From positions 1 through 64,000 of the forward strand of contig JACJWV010000017.1 in the NCBI GenBank assembly GCA_020636915.1: a stretch of 64,000 bases of DNA. The letters are read 5' to 3'. The notes under the pieces are model-generated. The model had not been told where the DNA came from. It saw only the letters and a program-made list of their open reading frames with translations, and made no database searches. Made by a program: the position numbers and the translations under genes. Below are positions 47,079-54,431 of the stretch, piece by piece (the first letter of the stretch is position 1; the number at the start of each line of letters is the position of its first letter). Source of the stretch: Nocardioides sp. Lineage in GTDB: Bacteria > Actinomycetota > Actinomycetes > Propionibacteriales > Nocardioidaceae.

Positions 47079-48191
47079 ATGAGCGAGCAGCGGACCGGAC
47101 CGAGCCAGCTGGACCGGCTCGGTCCGCTGTTCGCGGGCGTGTGGCTGTTCTTCCTCGTCGACCCGCTGATGACCGGGTGGGACCACCGCGACGAGCTCAC
47201 CGGGGTCGTCGGGATGGTGGCGACCGTCGCCTTCGGCGCTCTCTACATGACGCTGTGGGTCCGGATCCGCCAGGAGCGCCAGCGGCTGGTCGACAACCCG
47301 CCGCTGCACCAGGCGGTGGCGTACCTGCTCGGCCTCGTCGCCGTCGGCGCGGTGATGGTCGGGTGCCTGGGCGAGACGGGGCTGGCCAGCGTCGTCTACC
47401 TGGCGGTCGCCTGCTTCATGGTGCTGCCGCTGCGGGTCGCGGCCGGCACGGTGGCCGTCCTGGTCGCCGTCACCCTGGGGTTCGGCGCTGCCGCCGGGTG
47501 GGGCAGCCAGGCCGGGCTGGTGTTCGGCATCCTGGCCGCCTCGGTCGCGATCTTCGGGATGCGACTGATCCTGCGCCGCAACCTGCAGCTGCTGCTCGCC
47601 GAGCAGGAGAACGCCCGGCTCGCGGTGGAGAACGAGCGCAGCCGGTTCGCCCGCGACCTGCACGACATCCTGGGGCACTCGCTCACGGTCATCACCGTGA
47701 AGGCCGAGCTCGCCGGCCGGCTCGTCGACGCGGGGACGCCCGAGGCCACCGAGCGCGCGCGGACCGAGATCGCCGACCTCGAGCGGCTCAGCCGCGACGC
47801 GCTCGCCGACGTCCGCCGGGCGGTGGAGGGCTATCGCGAGCTGACCCTCCCCGGGGAGCTGGCCCGCGCCCGGACCGCCCTGGCGGCGGCAGAGATCGAG
47901 GCGCTGCTGCCGAACTCGACCGACGAGGTGCCGACCGACCTGCGCGAGCTCTTCGCCTGGACGGTCCGCGAGGGCGTGACCAACGTGATCCGGCACTCGG
48001 GCGCCCGCACGTGCGAGGTCCGGCTCTCCCCGTCGTGCGCGGAGGTCCGCGACGACGGCCGCGGGACGGTCCCGGCCGGCTCCGGCTCGGGGCTCGCCGG
48101 CCTGCGCGAGCGCGCCGCCGCCGCCGGCGCCACCGTCCTCACCCGGTCGCTCGAGCCGGGTTTCTGCCTGCGGGTGATGAGGGCCCGGTGA
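47079..48191 (+). CDS. DesK/NarL-type sensor histidine kinase
   Basis: 370 residues. An N-terminal half with about six membrane helices (19-165), then coiled LLLAEQENARLAVENERSRF and the HisKA_3 motif ARDLHDILGHSLTVITVKAE, with the phosphoacceptor His near residue 196. The HATPase_c domain has TVREGVTNVIRHSGARTCEV (N-box) and VRDDGRGTVPAGSGSGLAGL. No extracellular loop large enough for ligand binding is seen, so membrane state is the likely input. Its end overlaps the response regulator by 4 bases. It is encoded with the ABC exporter and probably controls it. Confidence 0.87.
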   Translation: MSEQRTGPSQLDRLGPLFAGVWLFFLVDPLMTGWDHRDELTGVVGMVATVAFGALYMTLWVRIRQERQRLVDNPPLHQAVAYLLGLVAVGAVMVGCLGETGLASVVYLAVACFMVLPLRVAAGTVAVLVAVTLGFGAAAGWGSQAGLVFGILAASVAIFGMRLILRRNLQLLLAEQENARLAVENERSRFARDLHDILGHSLTVITVKAELAGRLVDAGTPEATERARTEIADLERLSRDALADVRRAVEGYRELTLPGELARARTALAAAEIEALLPNSTDEVPTDLRELFAWTVREGVTNVIRHSGARTCEVRLSPSCAEVRDDGRGTVPAGSGSGLAGLRERAAAAGATVLTRSLEPGFCLRVMRAR

Positions 48192-48805
48192 CCGACCGAG
48201 CGATCCGGCTGCTGCTGGCCGACGACCAGGCCCTCGTGCGGGGCGCCCTCGCCGCCCTGCTCGGGCTCGAGCCCGACCTCGAGGTGGTCGCGGAGGTGGG
48301 TTCCGGCGACGAGGTCGTGCCCGCAGCCCTGGCGCACCACCCCGACGTCGCGCTCCTCGACGTCGAGATGCCCGGGACCGACGGGATCGCCGCCACCGCC
48401 GCACTCCGGGCCGTCGCTCCCGGCGTCCGCGTGCTGATCGTGACCACGTTCGGTCGCCCGGGCTACCTGCGCCGCGCGCTCCAGGCCGGTGCGTCCGGCT
48501 TCGTCGTCAAGGACACGCCCGCAGCACAGCTCGCCGACGCCGTACGACGGGTGCACGCCGGGCTGCGCGTCGTCGACCCGGCGCTGGCGACCGACAGTCT
48601 CGTCGCCGGCGAGTCGCCGCTGACCGCCCGGGAGACCGACGTGCTGCGTGCCGCGCGCGACGGCGCGTCGGTCGCCACGATCGCGTCGCGGCTCTTCCTG
48701 TCCGAGGGCACCGTCCGCAACCACCTCTCCGCGGCGATCGGCAAGACCGGCTCCACCAACCGGGCCGAGGCGGTGCTGACCGCCGAGGGCAACGGCTGGC
48801 TGTGA
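48188..48805 (+). CDS. NarL/LuxR-family response regulator
   Basis: 205 residues (GTG start overlapping the kinase stop, GTGA). Receiver domain with LLLADDQALVRGALAALLGL, phosphoacceptor Asp in ALLDVEMPGTDGI and Lys in GFVVKDTPAAQL. The C-terminal helix-turn-helix is LTARETDVLRAARDGASVA followed by FLSEGTVRNHLSAAIGKTGS. Cognate to the kinase at 47079-48191; the likely target is the palindrome near 45228 before the ABC genes. Confidence 0.88.
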   Translation: MTDRAIRLLLADDQALVRGALAALLGLEPDLEVVAEVGSGDEVVPAALAHHPDVALLDVEMPGTDGIAATAALRAVAPGVRVLIVTTFGRPGYLRRALQAGASGFVVKDTPAAQLADAVRRVHAGLRVVDPALATDSLVAGESPLTARETDVLRAARDGASVATIASRLFLSEGTVRNHLSAAIGKTGSTNRAEAVLTAEGNGWL

Positions 48806-48866
48806 TCTCCCCGGCATCTCCTGAGGTGCCTCCGGGGGCATCGGCGTCCCGGCGTACGGTGACGAC

Positions 48867-50066
48867 ATGCGCCGGATCGTCCTCGGAACCATCGCCGCTC
48901 TGACCGCAGTCCTCCTCACGCCGGCCGCGCAGGCGCAGTGCCCGCAGGTCGACCACGCCGTCGCCCCGCACGTCGACCAGCCTGTCGACCAGCACCGGGG
49001 CGCAGCCGCGGACCGGGTGCCCGCCCTGCACGTGAAGCGGCTGGTCACGGGCCTCGACCACCCGTGGGACGTCCGACCGGTCGGCGGCGGACGACTGCTC
49101 TACACCCAGCGCGACCGGGCCACGGTCTCGCTGTGGGCCAACGGCACCAAGCACGTCGTCCAGGGGTTCCCCACCGGCTCGGTGTGGGTGTCCGGCGAGA
49201 CCGGCCTGATGGGCCTGGAGACCGACGCCGACTTCGCGACCAACCACCGCTTCTACACCTGTCAGGGCGGCTTCACCGGCGGCGGGCACCACGACGTGCG
49301 GGTGATGAGCTGGACCCTCGACGACGCGCTCACGTCGATCACCGGCCACGAGGAGCTGCTGGGCGGCTTCCCGACCACCAGCGGCCGGCACGGCGGCTGC
49401 CGGCTGCTCGTCGTCGGCGACCGGATGTACGTCGGTACGGGTGACGCGGCGACGGGCAGGAACCCGGAGAACAAGAAGTCGTTCGGCGGCAAGACGCTGT
49501 GCCTGATGCTGAGCGGCCGGCCGTGCCCCGACAACCCGTTCGTCCACTCCGGCAACCGCGCCAAGCGCTACGTCCAGACCTACGGGCACCGCAACGTGCA
49601 GGGCATCGACCGCCGCCGCGACGGGACCCTGTGGTCGGTCGAGCAGGGCACCTACCGCGACGACGAGGTCAACCGGCTCCGCAACGGCGGCGACTACGGC
49701 TACAACCCGGTGCCGGGCTACAACGAGAGCGTCCCCATGACCGACCAGTCGCTCCCGGGCAGGCAGATCCGCGCGGTCTGGCGCTCCGGCAACCCGACCC
49801 GCGCCACCTCCGGCGGCGGCTGGGTCTACGGCAAGGGACTCGGCGCGTACGACGGCACGTTCGCCGTCGCCGCGCTGAAGGCCGAGCGCGTCCTGTTCCT
49901 GAAGATCTCGGGGAAGGGCAAGCTGCTCGGGGTGCGCGTGCCGCCGGCGCTGCGCACGTACGGCCGGTTGCGCACGGTCGTCGACGGGCCGGGCAACGTC
50001 TTCTACGTCACGACCGACAACGGCAGCGGCCGGGACGCGATCCTCGCGGTCCGGCCCCGTGGCTAG
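48867..50066 (+). CDS. Secreted PQQ-dependent sugar dehydrogenase-like protein
   Basis: 399 residues. A signal peptide (MRRIVLGTIAALTAVLLTPA, cleavage near AQA) is followed by a beta-propeller of the soluble aldose dehydrogenase / glucose-sorbosone dehydrogenase family: VTGLDHPWDVRPV, GETGLMGLETDADFATNHRF, YVGTGDAATGRNPEN, YGHRNVQGIDRRRDGTLWSV and GGDYGYNPVPGYN. Catalytic His and Arg of this family are in the GHRNVQG and later segments. It would oxidise extracellular sugars with PQQ; whether the host makes PQQ is unknown from this window. Cysteines at the mature N-terminus (AQCPQ) do not form a lipobox with the proper spacing. Confidence 0.82.
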   Translation: MRRIVLGTIAALTAVLLTPAAQAQCPQVDHAVAPHVDQPVDQHRGAAADRVPALHVKRLVTGLDHPWDVRPVGGGRLLYTQRDRATVSLWANGTKHVVQGFPTGSVWVSGETGLMGLETDADFATNHRFYTCQGGFTGGGHHDVRVMSWTLDDALTSITGHEELLGGFPTTSGRHGGCRLLVVGDRMYVGTGDAATGRNPENKKSFGGKTLCLMLSGRPCPDNPFVHSGNRAKRYVQTYGHRNVQGIDRRRDGTLWSVEQGTYRDDEVNRLRNGGDYGYNPVPGYNESVPMTDQSLPGRQIRAVWRSGNPTRATSGGGWVYGKGLGAYDGTFAVAALKAERVLFLKISGKGKLLGVRVPPALRTYGRLRTVVDGPGNVFYVTTDNGSGRDAILAVRPRG

Positions 50067-50078
50067 GGCGGCCGCCAG

Positions 50079-50333
50079 CTAGGTCCGGCCCGCGATCGCG
50101 ACCATCGCCGCCCAGGCCAGCAGCGCCACCACGGCCACCACCGGCACCCACCGCGGGTGCGGCGTCCACCAGGCGCAGGCGGCGACGAACAGCCCGATCC
50201 ACACCACCACGAGCAGCGCGACCGCCCACCACGGCGCGAACAGCAGGCTGGCGAGGTAGAGGAAGAGCGCGCACGCCATGCCCGCCATGCCGACGAACGG
50301 CCACGGCGAGATCTCGGCGCGCTCCGTCACCAC
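50079..50333 (-). CDS. Small three-helix membrane protein
   Basis: 84 residues with three clear membrane helices: FVGMAGMACALFLYLASLLF, WWAVALLVVVWIGLFVAACA and WVPVVAVVALLAWAAMVAIA. Short loops; no family recognised beyond a common actinobacterial type. It converges on the sugar dehydrogenase gene, 12 bp apart. Confidence 0.7.
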   Translation of the reverse strand: MVTERAEISPWPFVGMAGMACALFLYLASLLFAPWWAVALLVVVWIGLFVAACAWWTPHPRWVPVVAVVALLAWAAMVAIAGRT

Positions 50334-50360
50334 GGCCGGTCACCACGGCCCATCACGCGG

Positions 50361-50534
50361 TCAGTCGTTCCACTTCGGGTCGTCGTCCCACTCCTCGTTG
50401 CGCTCGGCGGCCTTCTCGAGCGCGTGCTCGGCCTCCTCGCGCGAGGGGTAGGGCCCCAGCCGGTCGATCGGCGGGCAGACGCCCTCCCCCTGCTCGACCC
50501 GGTGGTGCTTCACGCAGAACCAGAAGTCGCTCAT
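50361..50534 (-). CDS. Conserved small actinobacterial protein (SPOR-like)
   Basis: 57 residues starting MSDFWFCVKHHRVEQGEGVC, then DRLGPYPSREEAEHALEKAA and an acidic EEWDDDPKWND end. The pattern 'FWFCVKHHxVE...RLGPYxxxxEAxxALEKxxERNxxWDxD' is a known, widely conserved short actinobacterial protein of unknown function, with a SPOR-like core. The ATG 50534 lies in the spacer before the TPR gene, divergent from nothing else. It is shorter than many gene callers report, but the conservation is convincing. Confidence 0.8.
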   Translation of the reverse strand: MSDFWFCVKHHRVEQGEGVCPPIDRLGPYPSREEAEHALEKAAERNEEWDDDPKWND

Positions 50535-50557
50535 GCGGTGAAGTTACACGCTGGGCC

Positions 50558-50989
50558 TCACCCGGCCCGGTGGAGCAGCTCCTCGACACGGAGCGCGGCG
50601 AGCCCGTGGTCGGGGTCGCCGCTCATGGCGGCGGCCAGCCGCAGGTGCGGCAGCGCCTCGGCGTACCGGCTCTGCCGCTCGAGGCAGCGACCGAGGGCGT
50701 GCTGCGCCCAGTCGTCGGCGGGGTTCTCGGCGACGAGCCCGGTCAGCTCGGCCTCGGCACGCTGCAGCTGCGCGCGCATCAGGAAGGCCCAGGCGCGCAG
50801 CGTGCGCAGGCCGGTGTTGCCCGGCTCCTGCTCCAGTGCCGGCTCGATCACCTCGAGCGCCTCCCGCGGCGCGCGGGCGGCCAGGAGGTCGAACGCCGTG
50901 CGGTAGGCGGCCTCGGGGGCCGCGCGACCCGGAATCCCGTGGCCGAACGACGCCACGGGCGGGGCCTGGATCTCGGGGTTCTCGCTCAT
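50558..50989 (-). CDS. Tetratricopeptide-repeat protein
   Basis: 143 residues. The helical pattern of three to four TPR units: FDLLAARAPREALEVIEPAL, GLRTLRAWAFLMRAQLQRAE, DDWAQHALGRCLERQSRYAEALPHLR (residues A8-Y11-A20-P32 type). TPRs bind peptide partners; none is apparent. The ATG at 50989 overlaps the TGA of the upstream GNAT gene (TGATG), so both are made together. Confidence 0.8.
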   Translation of the reverse strand: MSENPEIQAPPVASFGHGIPGRAAPEAAYRTAFDLLAARAPREALEVIEPALEQEPGNTGLRTLRAWAFLMRAQLQRAEAELTGLVAENPADDWAQHALGRCLERQSRYAEALPHLRLAAAMSGDPDHGLAALRVEELLHRAG

Positions 50990-51558
50990 CACGACCCTCC
51001 AACCCGGTTGCCGGTCTGCGGATTCCCCAGCGGCTCGTCGTGCAGGATGCGCTGGAACAGCACGTGGTCGGTCCACTCGCCACGGATGAAGAGGAACCGC
51101 TCGGCCCGGCCGTACTCCTGGAACCCCGCCCGCCGCAGGACCGCCTGCGACGCCTCGTTGTGCGGGCGGGTCCCCGCCTCGAGCCGGTGCAGGCCCAGGG
51201 CCCGGCCCGCGACGACGGCGTGCTCGACCAGGGCGGTCGCGAGCCCGCGCCGGAGGTGCTCGTGGTCGACCCAGTAGCCCAGCGTCGCGCTCTGCAGGAC
51301 GCCGCGGGCGACGTTGTCGATCGCGATCCGCCCCGCGACGTCCGGCCCGTGCCACAGCACGAACGTGTGCCGCTTGTCGCGCTCCCGGTCCTCGAGCTGC
51401 CGGCCCACCTCGACCGCCTGGCCCGCCTCGGTGAAGAAGCTCTCCGCCCGCACCGGGTCCCACGGCTCGAGGTGCTCCCGGTTGCGCACGTACGCCGCCG
51501 CCATCGCCGCGCTGTCCCGCTGATCCAGCGGCCTGATCTCGTATCCCTCGGGCAGCAC
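50989..51558 (-). CDS. RimJ/RimL-type GNAT acetyltransferase
   Basis: 189 residues. The core GNAT elements are YEIRPLDQRDSAAMAAAYVR, GRIAIDNVARGVLQSATLGY, and the acetyl-CoA loop YWVDHEHLRRGLATALVEHA, followed by RLEAGTRPHNEASQAVLRRA. This ribosomal-protein-type subfamily acetylates N-termini or small amines; exact substrate unknown. ATG 51558 lies just left of the strong inverted repeat 51601-51661 and opposite the rnpB promoter. Confidence 0.85.
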   Translation of the reverse strand: MLPEGYEIRPLDQRDSAAMAAAYVRNREHLEPWDPVRAESFFTEAGQAVEVGRQLEDRERDKRHTFVLWHGPDVAGRIAIDNVARGVLQSATLGYWVDHEHLRRGLATALVEHAVVAGRALGLHRLEAGTRPHNEASQAVLRRAGFQEYGRAERFLFIRGEWTDHVLFQRILHDEPLGNPQTGNRVGGS

Positions 51559-51600
51559 CGTCCCAGGGTACGGCGCGGCGCGACCGTGCCTGCCCGGCGT

Positions 51601-51661
51601 CGGGACGTCATCACGATCGTGGCAACGGTGGCAACGGTTGCTCGATCCTGATGACGTCCCG
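51601..51661. repeat. Long imperfect palindrome between GNAT gene and rnpB
   Basis: The arm CGGGACGTCATCA (51601-51613) is perfectly complementary to TGATGACGTCCCG (51649-51661). After one mismatch pair the stem continues with GATCG / CGATC (51615-51619 and 51643-51647). The loop carries a GGCAACGGT direct repeat. It may be an operator for the divergent genes or a dispersed repeat. Confidence 0.65.
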
Positions 51662-51708
51662 GTGGCCCGAGGACCTCCGGCCCCTCCTCGCCGCTATCCT
51701 GTTCCCGC

Positions 51709-52099
51709 GGATGGGCTGGCCGGGCGACCGCGTCGTTCTCCTCGGAGAGCGCCGAGGAAGGTCCGGGCTCCACAGGGCGAGGTGGTGGGTAACACCCACC
51801 CGGGGCAACCCGCGGGAAAGTGCCACAGAGAACAGACCGCCGCTCCCGTTCCGACGGGAGAGGCAAGGGTGAAACGGTGGTGCAAGAGACCACCAGCGAC
51901 CGGGGTGACCCGGCCGGCTCGGCAAACCCCACCTGGAGCAAGGTCAAGAAGTCCGGTGCTCGCACCGGACGCGCGCACGTTCGAGGGCGGCCCGCCCGAG
52001 TGCGCGGGTAGATCGCTGGAGGCGGCCGGCAACGGTCGTCGTAGATGGATGGTCGCCACGCTTCGGCGTACAGAACCCGGCCTACAGGCCAGCCCGTCC
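51709..52099 (+). ncRNA. rnpB: RNase P RNA, bacterial type A
   Basis: About 391 bases of the catalytic RNA of RNase P, which trims tRNA 5' ends. Diagnostic conserved blocks: AGGAAGGTCCGGGCTCCA (near 51752-51769; CR-I region), CACAGAGAACAGACCGCC, the CR-II/III region AAGGGTGAAACGGTGG followed by TGCAAGAGACCACCAGC, CAAACCCCACCTGGAGCAAG, and the closing TAGATGGATGGTCGCC plus ACAGAACCCGGCCTACAGGCC. Helix P1 is perfect: GGGCTGGCC at the 5' end pairs with GGCCAGCCC at the 3' end, which fixes the limits. A -10-like TATCCT (51695-51700) lies 9 bases before the 5' end. Confidence 0.95.
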
Positions 52100-52548
52100 G
52101 CGCCACCCTCTCGGACCGGACAGCGGCGGAACGTGGATCCCCCTCCGGGGCAACGGGGGAATGCGCCGGAGGGGGGTAGGCACTACCTGCCCACCGAGGC
52201 GAGGACCGAAACCACCGGTCTCGACCACCAGGTTCCCCGGACCGCCCGTCCCGGGCCGACAGCCGCGCGGTCCCCCACATCGAGGAGGCGGGTCGAGCAC
52301 CCCCGACCGCGCGGCTGGCTGGTGGGACGGTCCGCCGCTGGTACGGGGGACCTGCGGCGAACCGTCTGCCCCTACGGTGCGCCCCCGAGACGCGCCGCGG
52401 TCAGGGCCGATGCGCACCGGTGCACCGGCCGCTCGGCCTGGCCGGCCTGACCCCGACGTACCAGCCCGAAAGGGTGAGCTGCCGAGCGGTGACACCAAGG
52501 TCTTTCGGCCTCTGTCGGCCGGGACCTTCGGATGGCTACCGTGCGGTC
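52100..52548. other. Hairpin-rich 449-bp stretch after rnpB with no protein gene
   Basis: No convincing coding region; the long frame on the other strand has shadow composition. Three strong hairpins: CCCCCTCCGG (52139-52148) / CCGGAGGGGG (52166-52175), probably the rnpB terminator; a perfect 13-bp pair (52260-52272 / 52305-52317, core CCGCGCGG); and a 12-of-13 pair (52326-52338 / 52354-52366, core GACGGT / ACCGTC). The last two could mark an unrecognised structured RNA. The right end holds DevR-type boxes for the next gene. Confidence 0.55.
52498..52534 (+). promoter_or_regulatory. DevR-type boxes and leaderless promoter of tiny gene 1
   Basis: AGGTCTTTCGGCCT (52498-52511), centred 44.5 bp before GTG 52549, then GGGACCTTCGGATG (52521-52534), the best half-site but only 21.5 bp before it. 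TACCGT lies at -12 to -7. The first box, hexamer and start have nearly the same spacing as in the following paralogue. Confidence 0.6.
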
Positions 52549-52710
52549 GTGGAGCTCGAGCGACCGGGCCCGCACCACGTGGAGGGCACCCACTCCGTCG
52601 CCGTGGCGATCGCCGTGGCGGCGTTGAAGGACGGTTGCTCGCTGCTCGAGGCCGCGGCGGTCGCCGACGAGTACCTCGCCGACCCGGCGCCGGGACCCTC
52701 GAGTAGTTGA
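52549..52710 (+). CDS. Tiny DevR-linked protein, tandem paralogue 1
   Basis: 53 residues from GTG 52549 (VELERPGPHHVEGTHSVAVA...). The core AVAIAVAALKDGCSLLEAAA is one amphipathic helix pair, very similar to AVEIAIRALLDGASWLEAAT in the next gene, so the two are tandem duplicates. No known family recognised. No Shine-Dalgarno sequence precedes the GTG; the -10-like TACCGT at -12 to -7 suggests a leaderless message. The product probably acts by protein-protein contact, but nothing specific can be said. Confidence 0.6.
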   Translation: MELERPGPHHVEGTHSVAVAIAVAALKDGCSLLEAAAVADEYLADPAPGPSSS

Positions 52711-52725
52711 TTCGTCGTCCAGACC

Positions 52726-52739
52726 AGGCCCTTCGGCTG
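52726..52739 (+). promoter_or_regulatory. DevR-type box of tiny gene 2
   Basis: AGGCCCTTCGGCTG, centred 44.5 bp before GTG 52777, with TACCAT at 52763-52768. This predicts transcription start 0-2 bases before the GTG. The arrangement duplicates that of the upstream paralogue. Confidence 0.55.
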
Positions 52740-52776
52740 TTTTCGTCGCCGTCCGGGCGATCTACCATCGTTTTCC

Positions 52777-52920
52777 GTGGAACCCGACCAGGGGGGCGGC
52801 TCGGCGCCGGAAGACGTACGACGACGGCAGGCGGCGGTCGAGATCGCCATCAGGGCGCTCCTGGACGGGGCGTCCTGGCTCGAGGCGGCGACCGCCGCGG
52901 AGACCTGCTTCGCCGAGTAG
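52777..52920 (+). CDS. Tiny DevR-linked protein, tandem paralogue 2
   Basis: 47 residues from GTG 52777 (VEPDQGGGSAPEDVRRRQAA...). It shares with paralogue 1 the pattern AVxIAxxALxDGxSxLEAAxxAxxxxA. The N-termini differ. It ends at TAG 52918-52920. The promoter region is also duplicated (box-to-start distance 44.5 in both, TACCRT hexamer in both), so the whole cassette was copied. No family recognised and no Shine-Dalgarno sequence. Confidence 0.6.
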   Translation: MEPDQGGGSAPEDVRRRQAAVEIAIRALLDGASWLEAATAAETCFAE

Positions 52921-52966
52921 GCACACCGGTCCAGACACACGGGGTGAGACAAGGCACAGGCCGCTC

Positions 52967-52980
52967 GGGACGTTCGGCCC
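52967..52980 (+). promoter_or_regulatory. DevR-type box at -42.5 of the 70-residue gene
   Basis: GGGACGTTCGGCCC, a strong match, centred 42.5 bp before ATG 53016. CACGGT lies at -12 to -7 and GTGGACGC directly before the ATG. Confidence 0.7.
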
Positions 52981-53015
52981 CTGCGCGACGGCGCGCACCT
53001 CGCCACGGTGGACGC

Positions 53016-53228
53016 ATGGGACTCGAGCTGCACATCAGCGAGGGATCCAGAGGCAGGTGGACGTGCTCGCTCGGTGACCACCGGTGCGACACCCACGCCG
53101 ACCTCGGAGCGGCCGTGCGGCACATGCAGGTCGCGAGCGCCGAGATCGAGGACACCGAGCTCTGGATCCACTTCCGCGACGGCACCACCGAGCAGGAACC
53201 GGTGCTCCCGCCCCTGCTCGACACCTGA
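53016..53228 (+). CDS. Small hypothetical protein with DevR-type promoter
   Basis: 70 residues from ATG 53016 (MGLELHISEGSRGRWTCSLG...). It is a compact alpha/beta sequence with DTHADLGAAVRHMQVASAEI as a helix and TELWIHFRDGTTEQEP as a beta-hairpin; no family recognised. The frame is open upstream, but the DevR-type box at -42.5, the CACGGT hexamer at -12 to -7 and GTGGACGC before the ATG fix the start and suggest leaderless translation. It lies 19 bp before the dehydrogenase gene, probably in one transcript with it. Confidence 0.6.
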   Translation: MGLELHISEGSRGRWTCSLGDHRCDTHADLGAAVRHMQVASAEIEDTELWIHFRDGTTEQEPVLPPLLDT

Positions 53229-53247
53229 GCCACTACAGTCGCTCGCC

Positions 53248-54396
53248 ATGCGAGCCGTCACCGTCCACGAGGGAGTGCTGGAGGTCGCGGACCTGCCGGT
53301 GCCGGAGCCCGGTCCGGGCCAGGTGCGGCTGCGGGTGACCCGCGCGGGGATCTGCGGGTCGGACCTGCACGCACGGCACCACGCGGACGCGGCAGCCGAC
53401 ATCGCGGCCGAGGTCGGCTACACCGACTTCATGCGGCGCGGCCAGGCGGTCGTGCTCGGGCACGAGTTCACCGGCACGGTCGACGCCTACGGACCCGGCT
53501 GCCGCCGCCGGTGGGAGGTGGGCCAGGCCCTGGTCGCGCTGCCGCTGCTCAAGCACGGCGAGCGGGTCCAGATGACCGGCCTCTCCGCGCAGGCACCCGG
53601 GGCCTACGCCGAGTTCGTGATCGTCGGCGAGGACTCGGCCATGCCCGTGCCCGACGGCCTCGACCCCGACCTGGCGGCGCTCACCGAGCCCCTCGCCGTC
53701 GCGCGGCATGCCGTCAACCGCGGCGACGTGGGCAAGCGCGACCCCGTGGTCGTCGTCGGCTGCGGCCCGATCGGGCTGGCCGTCGTCCTCATGCTCAAGG
53801 CCGCTGGCGTGCGCCGCGTCATCGCCAGCGACTACTCCCCCGGCCGCCGCCGGCTGGCCGAGGCCTGCGGAGCCGACGTCGTCGTCGACCCGGGCGCGAC
53901 CTCGCCGTGGGAGGTGCTCGCCGAGGAGAAGGGCGTCGTCACCTCCGTCACCCGCCTGTACGGCGACGGGCTGGATGCCCTGCACGTGCTGCGGCGAGTG
54001 CCGCGGCTGCCGTGGTGGACCGTGGTCAAGGCCGCGCAGCGGCTCGGCGTGGGTCCCCGCGGTCCGGTCGTGTTCGAGTGCGTCGGGGTGCCCGGCGTCA
54101 TCGACGACATCGTCACGCACGCGCCGTTCCTCTCCCGCGTGGTGGTCGTGGGCGTCTGCATGGAGCCGGACACCTTCCGCCCCACGATGGCGGTCAACAA
54201 GGAGCTCGACCTGCGGTTCTCCTTCTGCTACGACCCGGTCGAGTTCCGCGAGACCCTGCACCTGGTCGCCGACGGCACCGTCGACCCACGTCCGCTCATC
54301 ACCGACGTGGTCGGGCTCGACGGCGTCGCCGCGGCCTTCGAGGCGCTCGGCAGCGCCGACGAGCAGGCCAAGATCCTCATCGACCCGCAGGGCTGA
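53248..54396 (+). CDS. Medium-chain zinc-type dehydrogenase lacking the structural zinc lobe
   Basis: 382 residues. The catalytic zinc loop is AGICGSDLHARHH with LGHEFTGTVDAYGPG, and the Rossmann motif is VVVVGCGPIGLAVVLMLKAA. The usual four-cysteine structural zinc lobe is replaced by EVGQALVALPLLKHGERVQM, which lacks cysteines. A 35-residue insert (VVTSVTRLYGDGLDALHVLR region) follows the Rossmann start. This resembles threonine/sorbitol dehydrogenase-like 'zinc-binding dehydrogenases' of uncertain substrate. ATG 53248 follows a TACAGT hexamer (53234-53239), and the gene is close behind the 70-residue gene. Confidence 0.8.
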   Translation: MRAVTVHEGVLEVADLPVPEPGPGQVRLRVTRAGICGSDLHARHHADAAADIAAEVGYTDFMRRGQAVVLGHEFTGTVDAYGPGCRRRWEVGQALVALPLLKHGERVQMTGLSAQAPGAYAEFVIVGEDSAMPVPDGLDPDLAALTEPLAVARHAVNRGDVGKRDPVVVVGCGPIGLAVVLMLKAAGVRRVIASDYSPGRRRLAEACGADVVVDPGATSPWEVLAEEKGVVTSVTRLYGDGLDALHVLRRVPRLPWWTVVKAAQRLGVGPRGPVVFECVGVPGVIDDIVTHAPFLSRVVVVGVCMEPDTFRPTMAVNKELDLRFSFCYDPVEFRETLHLVADGTVDPRPLITDVVGLDGVAAAFEALGSADEQAKILIDPQG

Positions 54397-54431
54397 CCCA
54401 CCGCTGCGGAGGGTCCATCGCGCGGGCCGCG

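Noticed and set aside
51709..52099. Riboswitch or tmRNA identity for the structured RNA
   Set aside because: The conserved blocks and the perfect P1 pairing are those of RNase P RNA; no tag-peptide frame or tRNA-like end as in tmRNA.
52082..52768. 228-codon minus-strand frame over the rnpB end and hairpin region
   Set aside because: Arg/Pro-rich sequence without domain, overlapping the 3' end of rnpB and both tiny genes; a GC-driven shadow.
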